DNA from: Denitrificimonas halotolerans | GTDB lineage: Bacteria; Pseudomonadota; Gammaproteobacteria; Pseudomonadales; Pseudomonadaceae | DNA: 64,000 nucleotides | NCBI RefSeq assembly: GCF_034259425.1 | Contig: NZ_JAXIVU010000001.1 | Coordinates: 186,001-250,000 of the forward strand | Direction of reading: 5' to 3' | In this document: positions 45,172 through 54,001 of the stretch, piece by piece | Layout: every line of letters begins with the position of its first letter | Position numbering within the stretch: the stretch's first letter is position 1 | Made by a program: the position numbers and the translations under genes | Notes under the pieces: generated by a model | What the model was told of the DNA's origin: nothing | Database searches by the model: none | Seen by the model: only the letters and a program-made list of their open reading frames with translations

Positions 45172-45796
45172 TAGCGCGTTCAATAATTTCGAGCACATAA
45201 GGCTCTAGGTTTTGCTGCACTTCAGCTAATGATTGCTGGGCATTCACCAAGCGGAAACGGTCAGGATCATCTTTAGCACGTTGTAAATAGCTTTGACGCA
45301 CAGCCTCAAAGAAAGCATGTTGCTCTTGCTCAAATCGATCTAACTTACCGCGTGCCTCAGCACGCGCCATACCATCAACAACCGGTAAGTCAAATAACAA
45401 TGTCATGTCAGGACGCAAATCACCTTGAACAAACTGCTCCAATAAAGCAATGCGAGAACAGTCCAGTCCTCGTCCCCCCCCCTGATAAGCATAAGTAGCA
45501 TCAGTGAAACGATCACAAATAACAATCTTACCTGCCTCTAGGGCGGGTAAAATCACTTGTGCTAAATGTTGTGCTCGTGCGGCAAACATCAATAGCAGTT
45601 CGGTATCAACTGCCATAGGTTCATCATGTTGATCCAGCAAGATACCTCGGATTTTTTCGGCTAAAGCAGTACCGCCAGGTTCTCGCGTTAATGCAACCGA
45701 AAAACCCTGCGCTATTAAGCGCTCAGCTAAATAAGCACGGTTGGTAGTTTTACCTGCACCCTCAGGCCCTTCTAAAGTAATAAATAATCCACGCAT
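45161..45796 (-). CDS. tmk: thymidylate kinase
   Basis: This 211-residue kinase phosphorylates dTMP to dTDP. The P-loop is EGPEGAGKTTNRAYLAE, followed by the DR-type motif TREPGGT and the DRFTDATYAYQGGGRG block. It lies two bases behind mltG and overlaps holB, so it is part of the long leftward operon. Confidence 0.97.
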   Translation of the reverse strand: MRGLFITLEGPEGAGKTTNRAYLAERLIAQGFSVALTREPGGTALAEKIRGILLDQHDEPMAVDTELLLMFAARAQHLAQVILPALEAGKIVICDRFTDATYAYQGGGRGLDCSRIALLEQFVQGDLRPDMTLLFDLPVVDGMARAEARGKLDRFEQEQHAFFEAVRQSYLQRAKDDPDRFRLVNAQQSLAEVQQNLEPYVLEIIERANEQ

Positions 45797-45798
45797 GT

Positions 45799-46845
45799 TT
45801 AATCCTTACTCACTGGGGCTGGACTAGAACGGTAATCAGATCGTCGTTTAAGCTGATATTCACGTACAGCTTGATTATGCTCTCTTAAAGTATTTGAGAA
45901 CACGTGACTGCCATCGCCCCGAGCAACAAAATATAAACTTTTACCAGGTTTTGGATGCAGTGCTGCATGAATGGCTTCACGCCCTACCATAGCAATGGGT
46001 GTTGGCGGTAAACCTGAAATCACGTAAGTATTGTATGGCGTCGGTCGACGTAAGTCCGCACGTGTAATTTTACCGGAATAACGCTCACCCATCCCATAAA
46101 TGACTGTTGGATCAGTTTGCAATAACATACCAATATTCAAACGACGTACGAACACACCAGCAATTTCCTCTCGCTCATGTGCTACACCTGTTTCTTTTTC
46201 AATGATCGAGGCCATGATTAAGGCTTCATCAGGACTTTTGTACGGCAAGCCTTCTGCTCGGCCCGCCCATTCTTCAGCAAGAACCTTTTGCAAGCGCTCA
46301 CTGGCCTGATGCAAAATATCTAAATCACTTTGCCCACGCACATACTGATAAGTATCTGGGAAAAAACGGCCTTCTGGATGCACATTGGCTAGCCCTAAAG
46401 TACGCATCAATTCACTATTACTAAGCTCACCAATACTTTGCTCAAGCTTTTCTTGTTGCGCCAAAGCTTGCCGTACTTGACGAAAACTCCAGCCTTCAAC
46501 CAAGGTAATCCGATGCTGCACAACATCACCGATGCGCCACTTTTCTAAAAGTTGGGCCACAGTCATATTGGGCGCTAGCTCATACTCACCAGTACGTAAT
46601 GGTTGCACTTGACCTTGCAAACGCCAACCTAAACGCAACCATAGGGCACCTTTCATCACCCCTCGCTGTTCTAATTGTGCTAATAAGGCATTTGGCGTAC
46701 TGCCAGCGGGCACATTTAATAGCTGTTCTCCTTCTAGCTGGAGTGACTGCTCAAGCACTTGAGTATGCTTCCACAACGCTGCCGCAACTACTGCTACAGC
46801 CAGTAAGCTCACACCTAAAAAAATTATCAATAGCTTACGCAGCAC
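45799..46845 (-). CDS. mltG: endolytic murein transglycosylase MltG (YceG)
   Basis: This 348-residue inner-membrane enzyme cuts nascent glycan strands. An N-terminal membrane helix (residues 4-25), a LysM-like part and the catalytic domain with IMASIIEKETG (catalytic Glu), LLQTDPTVIYG and PYNTYVISGLPPTPI are all present. The pabC-mltG-tmk-holB order is conserved. Confidence 0.96.
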   Translation of the reverse strand: MLRKLLIIFLGVSLLAVAVVAAALWKHTQVLEQSLQLEGEQLLNVPAGSTPNALLAQLEQRGVMKGALWLRLGWRLQGQVQPLRTGEYELAPNMTVAQLLEKWRIGDVVQHRITLVEGWSFRQVRQALAQQEKLEQSIGELSNSELMRTLGLANVHPEGRFFPDTYQYVRGQSDLDILHQASERLQKVLAEEWAGRAEGLPYKSPDEALIMASIIEKETGVAHEREEIAGVFVRRLNIGMLLQTDPTVIYGMGERYSGKITRADLRRPTPYNTYVISGLPPTPIAMVGREAIHAALHPKPGKSLYFVARGDGSHVFSNTLREHNQAVREYQLKRRSDYRSSPAPVSKD

Positions 46846-46847
46846 GC

Positions 46848-47663
46848 TTATTCACCTGTTAGATCCTTGATCATTTGTTGCAATCTACGCGTCATCTTTC
46901 CTACCGCCCAACACCGTCCTGCGTAATTACGCACTGGCCAAATACCATACAAACTGTTTGCGGTAAAAATCTCATCAGCTTGTAACATTTCAGACCTTGG
47001 AATATCTTTAACTTGCACTTCAATACCTGCAGCTTGCGCACGTGCCAACAACTCTGCACGCATCACACCTGCCACGCCACAGCGACGTAAATCTGGAGTC
47101 AGCAAGCGTTGATTCTGCACTATAAATAGATTGCTAAAAACACCGTCTACCACCCGCTCTTGCTCATCTAGCAATGCACCTTCGGCGTAAGTGGAGTCTG
47201 ACCACTCTGCGCGCGCAAGCACTTGCTCTAAGCGGTTAAGATGTTTTAAGCCCGCTAGCTTAGGCTGCTGTGATAAACGTAATTGACAAGAAAAAAGTGC
47301 AATACCTTGCTCAGCATAGGCTGCTGGCCATTGCGGGAAACTTGAGGCTTGTAAAATACGTTGCACTACCGATTGCTGCGGCAAAGCATACCCACGCTGC
47401 CCCATACCACGAGTGACTATCAGCTTACAAACGCCATTACCTATGAGTTGCATATAGTCATCTAACTCACGACGCAGTAACTGCATCTCACAAGGTATCA
47501 TTAAACGCTGACACCCCTCTTGCAAGCGCTCCAAGTGTCGCCCCAATAAAGCTGCGCGCCCTTGGCTCACCTTTATTGTCTCAAACAGACCATCCCCATA
47601 CGCTAGGCCACGGTCAGCCACATCAATCGATGTTGCTGGCTGACCGTTAATCCAAGCCTGCAC
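46848..47663 (-). CDS. pabC: aminodeoxychorismate lyase
   Basis: This 271-residue PLP enzyme, fold type IV, releases 4-aminobenzoate for folate. Seen are DRGLAYGDGLFETI at the N-terminus, the region with the expected catalytic Lys (LAGLKHLNRLEQVLAR), and EIFTANSLYGIWPV near the end. It sits between fabF and mltG with 2-base spacers, consistent with one transcript. Confidence 0.95.
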   Translation of the reverse strand: MQAWINGQPATSIDVADRGLAYGDGLFETIKVSQGRAALLGRHLERLQEGCQRLMIPCEMQLLRRELDDYMQLIGNGVCKLIVTRGMGQRGYALPQQSVVQRILQASSFPQWPAAYAEQGIALFSCQLRLSQQPKLAGLKHLNRLEQVLARAEWSDSTYAEGALLDEQERVVDGVFSNLFIVQNQRLLTPDLRRCGVAGVMRAELLARAQAAGIEVQVKDIPRSEMLQADEIFTANSLYGIWPVRNYAGRCWAVGKMTRRLQQMIKDLTGE

Positions 47664-47665
47664 CT

Positions 47666-48907
47666 TTAATGATACCGACGCAGCAATAACGAACCATTAG
47701 TACCACCAAAACCAAAGGAATTGGACAGTACGGCATCAATCTTCATAGGCTGCGCTTGATGTGGTACAAAGTTTAGATCACAACCTTCGCCAGGCTCATC
47801 TAAATTAATCGTCGGCGGAGCAACTTGATCACGAATAGCTAAAATACTAAAAATAGCTTCAACAGCGCCCGCTGCACCCAATAAGTGCCCAGTCATAGAT
47901 TTGGTTGAGCTGACTGCAAGCTGCTGCGCGTGATCTTTAAACACACTCTTAATTGCATTCACCTCAGCCAAATCCCCTGCCAAAGTCGAAGTGCCGTGTG
48001 CGTTTACATACTGCACCTCCTCTGGGTTCATCCTAGCATCACGCAGTGCACTGGCCATGCAACGTGCGGCACCATCACCCTGCTCAGGCGGTGAAGTCAT
48101 ATGAAAAGCATCAGCGCCCATACCAAAACCAGCAACTTCAGCGTAAATTGTTGCACCACGGGCTTTTGCATGCTCCAACTCTTCCAAAATTACAGTTCCG
48201 GCGCCATCCGATAAAACAAAACCATCACGACCTGCATCCCACGGTCGGCTTGCACCTTGCGGGTCATCATTGCGTGTCGATAACGCACGTGATGCAGCAA
48301 ATCCACCAAGCCCTAACCCACAAGCAGCCATTTCCGCACCGCCTGCTAGCATGACATCAGCTTCTCCGTAAGCAATATTACGAGCAGCCATACCAATGCA
48401 GTGTGTCCCCGTAGTACAAGCCGTAGCGATGGAGTAGTTCGGCCCTTGCAAACCCATTTGGATCGACAACACACCAGAAATCATATTAATAATAGAGCCT
48501 GGCACAAAGAAAGGTGAAATACGACGTGGGCCTTGCTCCAATAAAGTTTGGCAAGTGTTTTCAATATTTGTTAAACCACCGATCCCTGACCCCATCACCA
48601 CACCAATGCGCTCGCGGTTCGCATCAGTTACTTCTAGACCGGCATCTCGAATAGCCTGATACCCTGCAGCTAAACCATACTGAATAAACAGGTCGAGACG
48701 ACGTGCATCTTTGGCTGGCATATACTGTTCAACATCAAAATTTTTAACTGAACCACCGAAACGCGTTGAAAACGCCTCAACATTAAAGTGCTCAATCAAA
48801 TTGATACCACTTTTGCCAGCTAGGATGCCTGACCAACTTTGCGCGACATCAACACCTAACGGGGACAGCATGCCTATCCCGGTAACTACGACACGTCTAC
48901 GCGACAT
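47666..48907 (-). CDS. fabF: 3-oxoacyl-ACP synthase II
   Basis: This 413-residue condensing enzyme elongates fatty acids. The active site is Cys164 (ATACTTGTHC), with His in NAHGTSTLAGD and MTGHLLGAAG. ATG 48907 (MSRRRVVVTGIGM) follows AAGAGG; the reading frame continues upstream through the hairpin into acpP and is not coding there. It is the partner of acpP, 100 bases upstream. Confidence 0.97.
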   Translation of the reverse strand: MSRRRVVVTGIGMLSPLGVDVAQSWSGILAGKSGINLIEHFNVEAFSTRFGGSVKNFDVEQYMPAKDARRLDLFIQYGLAAGYQAIRDAGLEVTDANRERIGVVMGSGIGGLTNIENTCQTLLEQGPRRISPFFVPGSIINMISGVLSIQMGLQGPNYSIATACTTGTHCIGMAARNIAYGEADVMLAGGAEMAACGLGLGGFAASRALSTRNDDPQGASRPWDAGRDGFVLSDGAGTVILEELEHAKARGATIYAEVAGFGMGADAFHMTSPPEQGDGAARCMASALRDARMNPEEVQYVNAHGTSTLAGDLAEVNAIKSVFKDHAQQLAVSSTKSMTGHLLGAAGAVEAIFSILAIRDQVAPPTINLDEPGEGCDLNFVPHQAQPMKIDAVLSNSFGFGGTNGSLLLRRYH

Positions 48908-48943
48908 GGCGACAACCTCTTGTTTAATGCAAAATATGCTGTA

Positions 48944-48983
48944 CAAAAAAAGCCGCACACTCGTAACAAGTCGCGCGGCTTTC
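48944..48983 (-). terminator. terminator-like hairpin between acpP and fabF
   Basis: On the minus strand AAAGCCGC and GCGGCTTT with a T7 run form an intrinsic terminator-like structure 37 bases before fabF. It should let only part of the transcripts continue, fitting the much higher need for ACP. Confidence 0.8.
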
Positions 48984-49007
48984 GCTGTTCCAAAACAACC
49001 GGTTACA

Positions 49008-49244
49008 TTACTGCGCGTGAGCGTTGATGTAGTCGATTGCTTCTTGAACAGTAGTGATTTTCTCGGCTTTCTCATCTGGAATTTCAGTTTCGAACTCTTC
49101 TTCAAGAGCCATTACCAACTCAACTGTATCCAGTGAATCCGCGCCTAAATCATCAACAAAAGATGCGCTGTTAGTTACGTCTTCTGCCTTAGCACCCAAC
49201 TGCTCAGCAACGATTTTTTTAACGCGTTCTTCAATAGTGCTCAT
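49008..49244 (-). CDS. acpP: acyl carrier protein
   Basis: This 78-residue acidic protein carries the growing acyl chain on 4'-phosphopantetheine at Ser37 of GADSLDTVELVM. Length and sequence are canonical. It is flanked by fabG upstream and fabF downstream, with structured spacers on both sides, which suggests its own expression level. Confidence 0.98.
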   Translation of the reverse strand: MSTIEERVKKIVAEQLGAKAEDVTNSASFVDDLGADSLDTVELVMALEEEFETEIPDEKAEKITTVQEAIDYINAHAQ

Positions 49245-49351
49245 ACCGTGTATAACTCCTAAATGGAAACTGGACAGCTCAAGCTGTCACTGATGTGTAA
49301 AAGGGTTTGCGCATTTTAAGCGAACTGCTTACCCTTTGCTAACCTCTTATT

Positions 49352-49383
49352 AGATTTGTTTGTATAAACACATAAACAAATCT
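49352..49383. promoter_or_regulatory. dyad in the fabG-acpP spacer
   Basis: A 10-bp perfect inverted repeat AGATTTGTTT / AAACAAATCT has a 12-base spacer and no following T run. It lies about 110 bases before acpP, where an internal acpP promoter is expected. It could be an operator or a processed RNA hairpin; the function is unknown. Confidence 0.4.
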
Positions 49384-49444
49384 GAATATTGCAAACCGTA
49401 ATTATGACTGAAAGCATGACACTTCGGTCACAATTACAGTTATT

Positions 49445-50188
49445 TTAACTCATATACATGCCACCATTCACCGGAATCGTTGCTCCAGTGACATAAGCTG
49501 CTTGTTCTGATGCTAAGAAAGTGACCACATTAGCAATCTCTTCAGCTTGACCTAAACGCCCAGCTGGAATCTGAGTCAAAAGTGCTTCGCGCTGTGCCTC
49601 TGGTAGCTCACGAGTCATATCTGTATCAATAAAACCTGGTGCAACAGCGTTCACTGTAATTGAGCGAGATCCTACTTCACGCGCCAAAGCTCGACCAAAA
49701 CCTTCCAACCCAGCTTTCGCTGCTGCATAGTTTACTTGACCTGCGTTCCCCATTGCACCTACCACAGAGCCGATGCTTATAATACGACCCCAGCGCGCCT
49801 TGGTCATGCCTCGCAAAACGGCTTTTGTCATGCGATATAAACTATTCAAGTTAGTATCAACTACATCAAACCACTCTTCATCCTTCATCCGCATCATCAG
49901 ATTATCGCGTGTGATGCCAGCATTATTGACCAATATCAATGGCGCACCAAACTCATCTTGAATACGTTTCATTGTCTCATTCACAGATTCAGCATCACAG
50001 ACATTGAGTACCATACCAGCACCCTTAATACCTTTGTCTTGCAAAGCTTGAGCAATATTTTGTGCCCCTTTTTCAGAGGTTGCAGTACCAATCACAGTGG
50101 CACCTTGCTCACCCAGCTGCAAAGCAATTGCTCGACCAATTCCGCGACTAGCGCCAGTAACAAGGGCTACTTTCCCTTCTAAGCTCAT
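49445..50188 (-). CDS. fabG: 3-oxoacyl-ACP reductase
   Basis: This 247-residue short-chain dehydrogenase reduces 3-oxoacyl-ACP with NADPH. TGASRGIGRAIA is the cofactor loop, NNAGITRDN is present, and the catalytic Ser-Tyr-Lys is in the SIGSVVGAMGNAGQVNYAAAK region. ATG 50188 lies 6 bases behind GGAG; an extra 4-residue extension to 50200 would remove that site. Confidence 0.97.
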   Translation of the reverse strand: MSLEGKVALVTGASRGIGRAIALQLGEQGATVIGTATSEKGAQNIAQALQDKGIKGAGMVLNVCDAESVNETMKRIQDEFGAPLILVNNAGITRDNLMMRMKDEEWFDVVDTNLNSLYRMTKAVLRGMTKARWGRIISIGSVVGAMGNAGQVNYAAAKAGLEGFGRALAREVGSRSITVNAVAPGFIDTDMTRELPEAQREALLTQIPAGRLGQAEEIANVVTFLASEQAAYVTGATIPVNGGMYMS

Positions 50189-50201
50189 TTTAATCTCCAT
50201 C

Positions 50202-51140
50202 TTAAAGCTGTGCAGCTACAGCTGCTGCAAATGCTTCTGGATTATCCAAGTTATAGGTGTTAACACCCTTAATGCAGCGCTTATTCAAACCAGATAGGAC
50301 TTTACCTGGCCCGCACTCAACAACATCAGTGACACCTTGTGCAGCCAAGCACACCATCGACTCAACCCAACGCACAGGGCTATACAACTGAGCTAAAAGA
50401 TTTTGCTCTAAAGCAGTCAAATCAGTGACCACTTCAGCATTCACATTTTGCACCAAAGCAATGCTCGGCTGCTGCCACTGAATAGCGGCTAAAGACTCAG
50501 CAAATTGCTCTGCCGCAGGTTGCATTAATGCACAATGTGACGGCACGCTTACTGGCAACGCCATCGCTCGCTTAGCGCCTCGCGCTTTGCACGCGTTAAT
50601 CGCACGCTCAACGGCAGCTGCCGCACCAGCAATCACAACTTGCCCTGGCGCATTAAAATTTACCGCACTCACAACCTCACCTTCAGCTGCCTCAGCACAG
50701 GCAGACTGCACATCTGCATCATCCAAGCCTAAAATAGCAGCCATACCCCCCACGCCAGCAGGTACTGCTTCTTGCATCAACTGACCACGACGTTCAACCA
50801 AACGCACGGCATCTGCTAAAGAGATGCTATCGGCAGCAACTAGAGCTGAATACTCACCCAAACTGTGCCCTGCAACATACGCTGGACGTGCAGCCGAGTG
50901 CGCGCTCCATAAACGCCATAACGCCACAGATGCAGTCAAAATTGCTGGTTGGGTTTTATCTGTTTGATTTAATACTTCTGCAGGGCCCTGCTGAGTCAGC
51001 GCCCATAAGTCATAGCCCAAAGCTTCGGAAGCCTCAGCAAAGGTATCAACTACAACTGACTCCGCAGCACCAATGTCTGCCAACATACCAACAGCTTGAG
51101 AGCCTTGACCTGGGAATACAAACGCAAGAGAAGCCTTCAT
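50202..51140 (-). CDS. fabD: malonyl-CoA-ACP transacylase
   Basis: This 312-residue enzyme loads malonate onto ACP. The nucleophile is Ser93 in GHSLGEYSAL, with FPGQGSQAVGM at the N-terminus and SVPSHCALM carrying the conserved His. It lies between plsX and fabG. No fabH is present in the cluster, the usual state in Pseudomonas. Confidence 0.97.
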   Translation of the reverse strand: MKASLAFVFPGQGSQAVGMLADIGAAESVVVDTFAEASEALGYDLWALTQQGPAEVLNQTDKTQPAILTASVALWRLWSAHSAARPAYVAGHSLGEYSALVAADSISLADAVRLVERRGQLMQEAVPAGVGGMAAILGLDDADVQSACAEAAEGEVVSAVNFNAPGQVVIAGAAAAVERAINACKARGAKRAMALPVSVPSHCALMQPAAEQFAESLAAIQWQQPSIALVQNVNAEVVTDLTALEQNLLAQLYSPVRWVESMVCLAAQGVTDVVECGPGKVLSGLNKRCIKGVNTYNLDNPEAFAAAVAAQL

Positions 51141-51260
51141 AAAAATAATTACCTGTCATTCAATAAGAGAAGTTTGCCACGCCTAAGACATGAATAACAA
51201 ACCGACCATTGGATGATAAGCCTCATCCATCCGTCACACTTTTATTACACTATGCAGCTT

Positions 51261-52274
51261 TCAGACTTGGCTAAATGCTTGTAAGCGCTCTTGTAGACGC
51301 TGAGCCAACCCCTCTTTTGCTGCCGTATAAGCTACGCTAATCGCGGCCTGAAAGGCTTCTTCAGAAGCATTACCATGACTTTTCACTACAATGCCATCAA
51401 CACCTAACAAACAAGCCCCATTGTAACGTTCTGGCGCGATTTCTGAACGCAAAACCTTAAGCAAAGGCGCTGCAAGCCAAGCTAATAACCAAGCACGCAC
51501 GCCTCGCCCAAGACATTGTTTGGTGCGAGCAGTGATCAGTTGCGCCAAGCCTTCGCTAGACTTAAGTAGCACATTACCAACAAAACCATCACATACCACT
51601 ACATCAGCATCACCACGAAAGACACCATCACCTTCAACATAACCAACGTAGTTAATCTGCGGCATTGCTTCTAATTCAGCTGCAGCCAACTTCACCTGCT
51701 GATTTCCTTTAATCGCCTCACGCCCGACATTAAGCAGTGCAACACGCGGCCGAATAAGCCCTCGCGATTGCACAGCTGCCGACCCCATGACAGCAAATTG
51801 CACCAACTGTTGCGCACTGACATCAACGTTAGCTCCCAAATCCAATAAATGGGTTTCACCCGTCAAAGTCGGCAGTGCAGTCATAATTGCCGGACGATCG
51901 ATATAAGGCAAGGTATTCAAAACATGCTTAGCCAAAGCCATCAACGCACCTGTATTACCAGCGCTGACACAAGCATGCACTTGCTGATCACGAACCATCT
52001 GCAAAGCAATGCGCATTGAGGAGTCTAACTTATGTCGTAAAGCGTAGGCAGGATTTTCGGCCATCGATATGCTTTCACTAGCATGCTTGATGCTGATTCG
52101 CGCATGGTTGGCCTGAGGGGTTTGAGCCAAAATAGACTCAATGTTGGGTGCATCACCAACAAGCACTAAATGCAGTTCTGGATACTGTACTAAACTTTTC
52201 ACACATGCAGATACAACAAGACGGGGACCATAGTCCCCGCCCATTGCATCAACTGCTATAACTAAACCGGTCAA
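51261..52274 (-). CDS. plsX: phosphate acyltransferase PlsX
   Basis: This 337-residue enzyme makes acyl-phosphate from acyl-ACP for glycerolipid synthesis. The start VIAVDAMGGDYGP, CVSAGNTGALMALA, and DGFVGNVLLKSSEG blocks are typical. It follows rpmF directly, linking ribosome and membrane synthesis as in E. coli. Confidence 0.97.
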   Translation of the reverse strand: MTGLVIAVDAMGGDYGPRLVVSACVKSLVQYPELHLVLVGDAPNIESILAQTPQANHARISIKHASESISMAENPAYALRHKLDSSMRIALQMVRDQQVHACVSAGNTGALMALAKHVLNTLPYIDRPAIMTALPTLTGETHLLDLGANVDVSAQQLVQFAVMGSAAVQSRGLIRPRVALLNVGREAIKGNQQVKLAAAELEAMPQINYVGYVEGDGVFRGDADVVVCDGFVGNVLLKSSEGLAQLITARTKQCLGRGVRAWLLAWLAAPLLKVLRSEIAPERYNGACLLGVDGIVVKSHGNASEEAFQAAISVAYTAAKEGLAQRLQERLQAFSQV

Positions 52275-52277
52275 GGT

Positions 52278-52460
52278 TTACTCAGCAGAATCCTTCGCGA
52301 TCACTTGACGACCACGGTATACACCATCAGCGGAAACATGGTGGCGTAAACGTACGTCACCAGTGCTCTGCTCTACGGTTAACGCGCTTGATGTCAGTGC
52401 ATCGTGTGAACGGCGCATACCACGCGCTGAACGGGATTTCTTGCTCTTCTGAACAGCCAT
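52278..52460 (-). CDS. rpmF: 50S ribosomal protein L32
   Basis: This 60-residue basic protein starts MAVQKSKKSRSARGMRRSHD, the standard L32 N-terminus. It has no cysteine, so it is the zinc-independent form. It lies between yceD and plsX. Confidence 0.97.
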   Translation of the reverse strand: MAVQKSKKSRSARGMRRSHDALTSSALTVEQSTGDVRLRHHVSADGVYRGRQVIAKDSAE

Positions 52461-52472
52461 AATTATAAACTC

Positions 52473-53000
52473 CTAAACGTTTGGGTCTCGCTTTAACTGC
52501 GCCAATACACTGAATGGGTTGGACCTTTTAACCGCATCCTCGTTCGACTCGGACTCTAGGAGTCCAGCCGGTTGCTGGCATTCTTCAGGTGGGTGCATGG
52601 GTATAATTGGTAAAGATAATAACAACTCATCTTCAATCAATGTATATAAATCCAGAGGCTCATCACCTACTTCAAGTACGTCATACCCTTGGGGGAAGTG
52701 TAACTCATCTGTACCAGGGTTAACGATGGCATATAGATACTCACCGCCAACAGGTATAACCGCTTCATCCAGGCAACGCTGGCAGATCATCCTAACCTCC
52801 GACTCAAGCTTTAATCGCATTACTGCAACTTTCTGTTGGTCGCGGCTAAACTCAAACGCTGCCTGAACATGTCCGGCAGTGTCTGTCAGCAGTTCGCAGA
52901 CCCTAGAAAATTGCTGCAAAGGTAGCTCTCCACTTAAGGAGATACTACGATCTGCAAATTTTCGCGGATCAACGTGAGGAGGAATCGGTACATTTGTCAT
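52473..53000 (-). CDS. yceD: YceD-family (DUF177) 23S rRNA accumulation protein
   Basis: This 175-residue protein contains the family core MICQRCLDEAVIPV with a CxxC pair and EDELLLSLPIIPMH near residue 135, and ends with NPFSVLAQLKRD. In E. coli YceD is needed for normal 23S rRNA levels. It is the first gene of the leftward rpmF-plsX-fab transcript, directly behind a strong promoter. Confidence 0.95.
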   Translation of the reverse strand: MTNVPIPPHVDPRKFADRSISLSGELPLQQFSRVCELLTDTAGHVQAAFEFSRDQQKVAVMRLKLESEVRMICQRCLDEAVIPVGGEYLYAIVNPGTDELHFPQGYDVLEVGDEPLDLYTLIEDELLLSLPIIPMHPPEECQQPAGLLESESNEDAVKRSNPFSVLAQLKRDPNV

Positions 53001-53009
53001 AGGCGCGGT

Positions 53010-53038
53010 ATTTTATGGATAGACTCACCAACTGTCAA
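53010..53038 (-). promoter_or_regulatory. sigma70 promoter for yceD-rpmF-plsX-fab
   Basis: On the minus strand a perfect TTGACA (53038-53033) and TAAAAT (53015-53010) are 17 bp apart. The -10 ends 10 bases before the ATG at 53000, so the leader is only a few bases long. Confidence 0.8.
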
Positions 53039-53188
53039 AGGATATCGTCCTATTTACTGATTAGCCCATTGCTTAGCGTGAAAAAGACTGGGAATATTGC
53101 CTAACTCAGATCAGTGGCGTAAATATTGTTTCTACGCTGCTGTATTATATGCCAAACTCAATCTATATCATTTATTGTACAAGGTATT

Positions 53189-53989
53189 ATGTCCTCTCTG
53201 CTTTTTAGTCTGTTTGCTGCAGTTTTTTATGGTGCCACCTGCTTTTACTTGGTGAGCTGTCTTGGGCAACGGGTATCTTTTAATAGAGCCTTAGTGACGG
53301 GGCTGACTCTACTCGGGTTTATCGGTCATGGTGGCCATTTGTTTGCTACGCTACTACTTGAACAAGGCTTAGTGCTTAGCTTATTTAATTCAGCTAGCTT
53401 AATTGCCTTTTCAATCATTGGTTTTGTTTTACTGTGTTTAACACGCATTTCTGCCCACATACTGCTCTTACCTCTACTCAGTCTTGGTGCAGTCACAGCG
53501 CTCAGCGCGCAATTTTTGCCGCACGGTCATACCCAACCAATCAATGAAGCTCCAGGCATCTTAGCGCATATACTATTTTCTATTCTGGCTTACGGTATGA
53601 TCACAATAGCCCTTTTTCAGTCTATTATTTTATTGGTACAAGAACGTCAATTACGCAAACGTCCCGTATCCACACTTATCAAAAACTTTCCACCACTGCA
53701 AAGCATGGAAAGCTTATTATTTGGTTTTTTATGGGCGGGATGGTTACTACTTTCTTTGTCTTTACTGAGCGGTTGGCTATTCCTCGACAACCTATTAGCT
53801 CAACACTTAGTGCATAAAACCCTACTGTCCTGCATCGCCTGGTTCGTCTTTGGCATTCTCCTCTGGGGACGCCACCAACTTGGTTGGCGCGGACATAAAG
53901 CTATTCGCTGGACTATTATGGGTTTTTTACTTTTAATGCTGGCCTACTTCGGTAGTAAATTAGTCCGTGAATTTATTTTAGTAATCTGA
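53189..53989 (+). CDS. CcsA-like (YpjD/cytochrome c assembly family) membrane protein
   Basis: This 266-residue integral membrane protein has about eight hydrophobic helices and the family histidines, seen in GHGGHLFATLL, HILFSILAYG and LVHKTLLS, plus a tryptophan-containing WAGWLLLSLSLLSGWLF segment. It resembles the CcsA-like cytochrome c assembly protein next to ffh in Pseudomonas. No ffh is present here. ATG 53189 follows a short AAGG; the frame upstream is not coding. Function in the family is poorly known. Confidence 0.85.
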   Translation: MSSLLFSLFAAVFYGATCFYLVSCLGQRVSFNRALVTGLTLLGFIGHGGHLFATLLLEQGLVLSLFNSASLIAFSIIGFVLLCLTRISAHILLLPLLSLGAVTALSAQFLPHGHTQPINEAPGILAHILFSILAYGMITIALFQSIILLVQERQLRKRPVSTLIKNFPPLQSMESLLFGFLWAGWLLLSLSLLSGWLFLDNLLAQHLVHKTLLSCIAWFVFGILLWGRHQLGWRGHKAIRWTIMGFLLLMLAYFGSKLVREFILVI

Positions 53990-54001
53990 GGCCTTTTGCT
54001 T

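Noticed and set aside
48046..48354. A 102-codon plus-strand frame within fabF
   Set aside because: His/Gln/Pro-rich shadow of the antisense fabF frame, without supporting signals.
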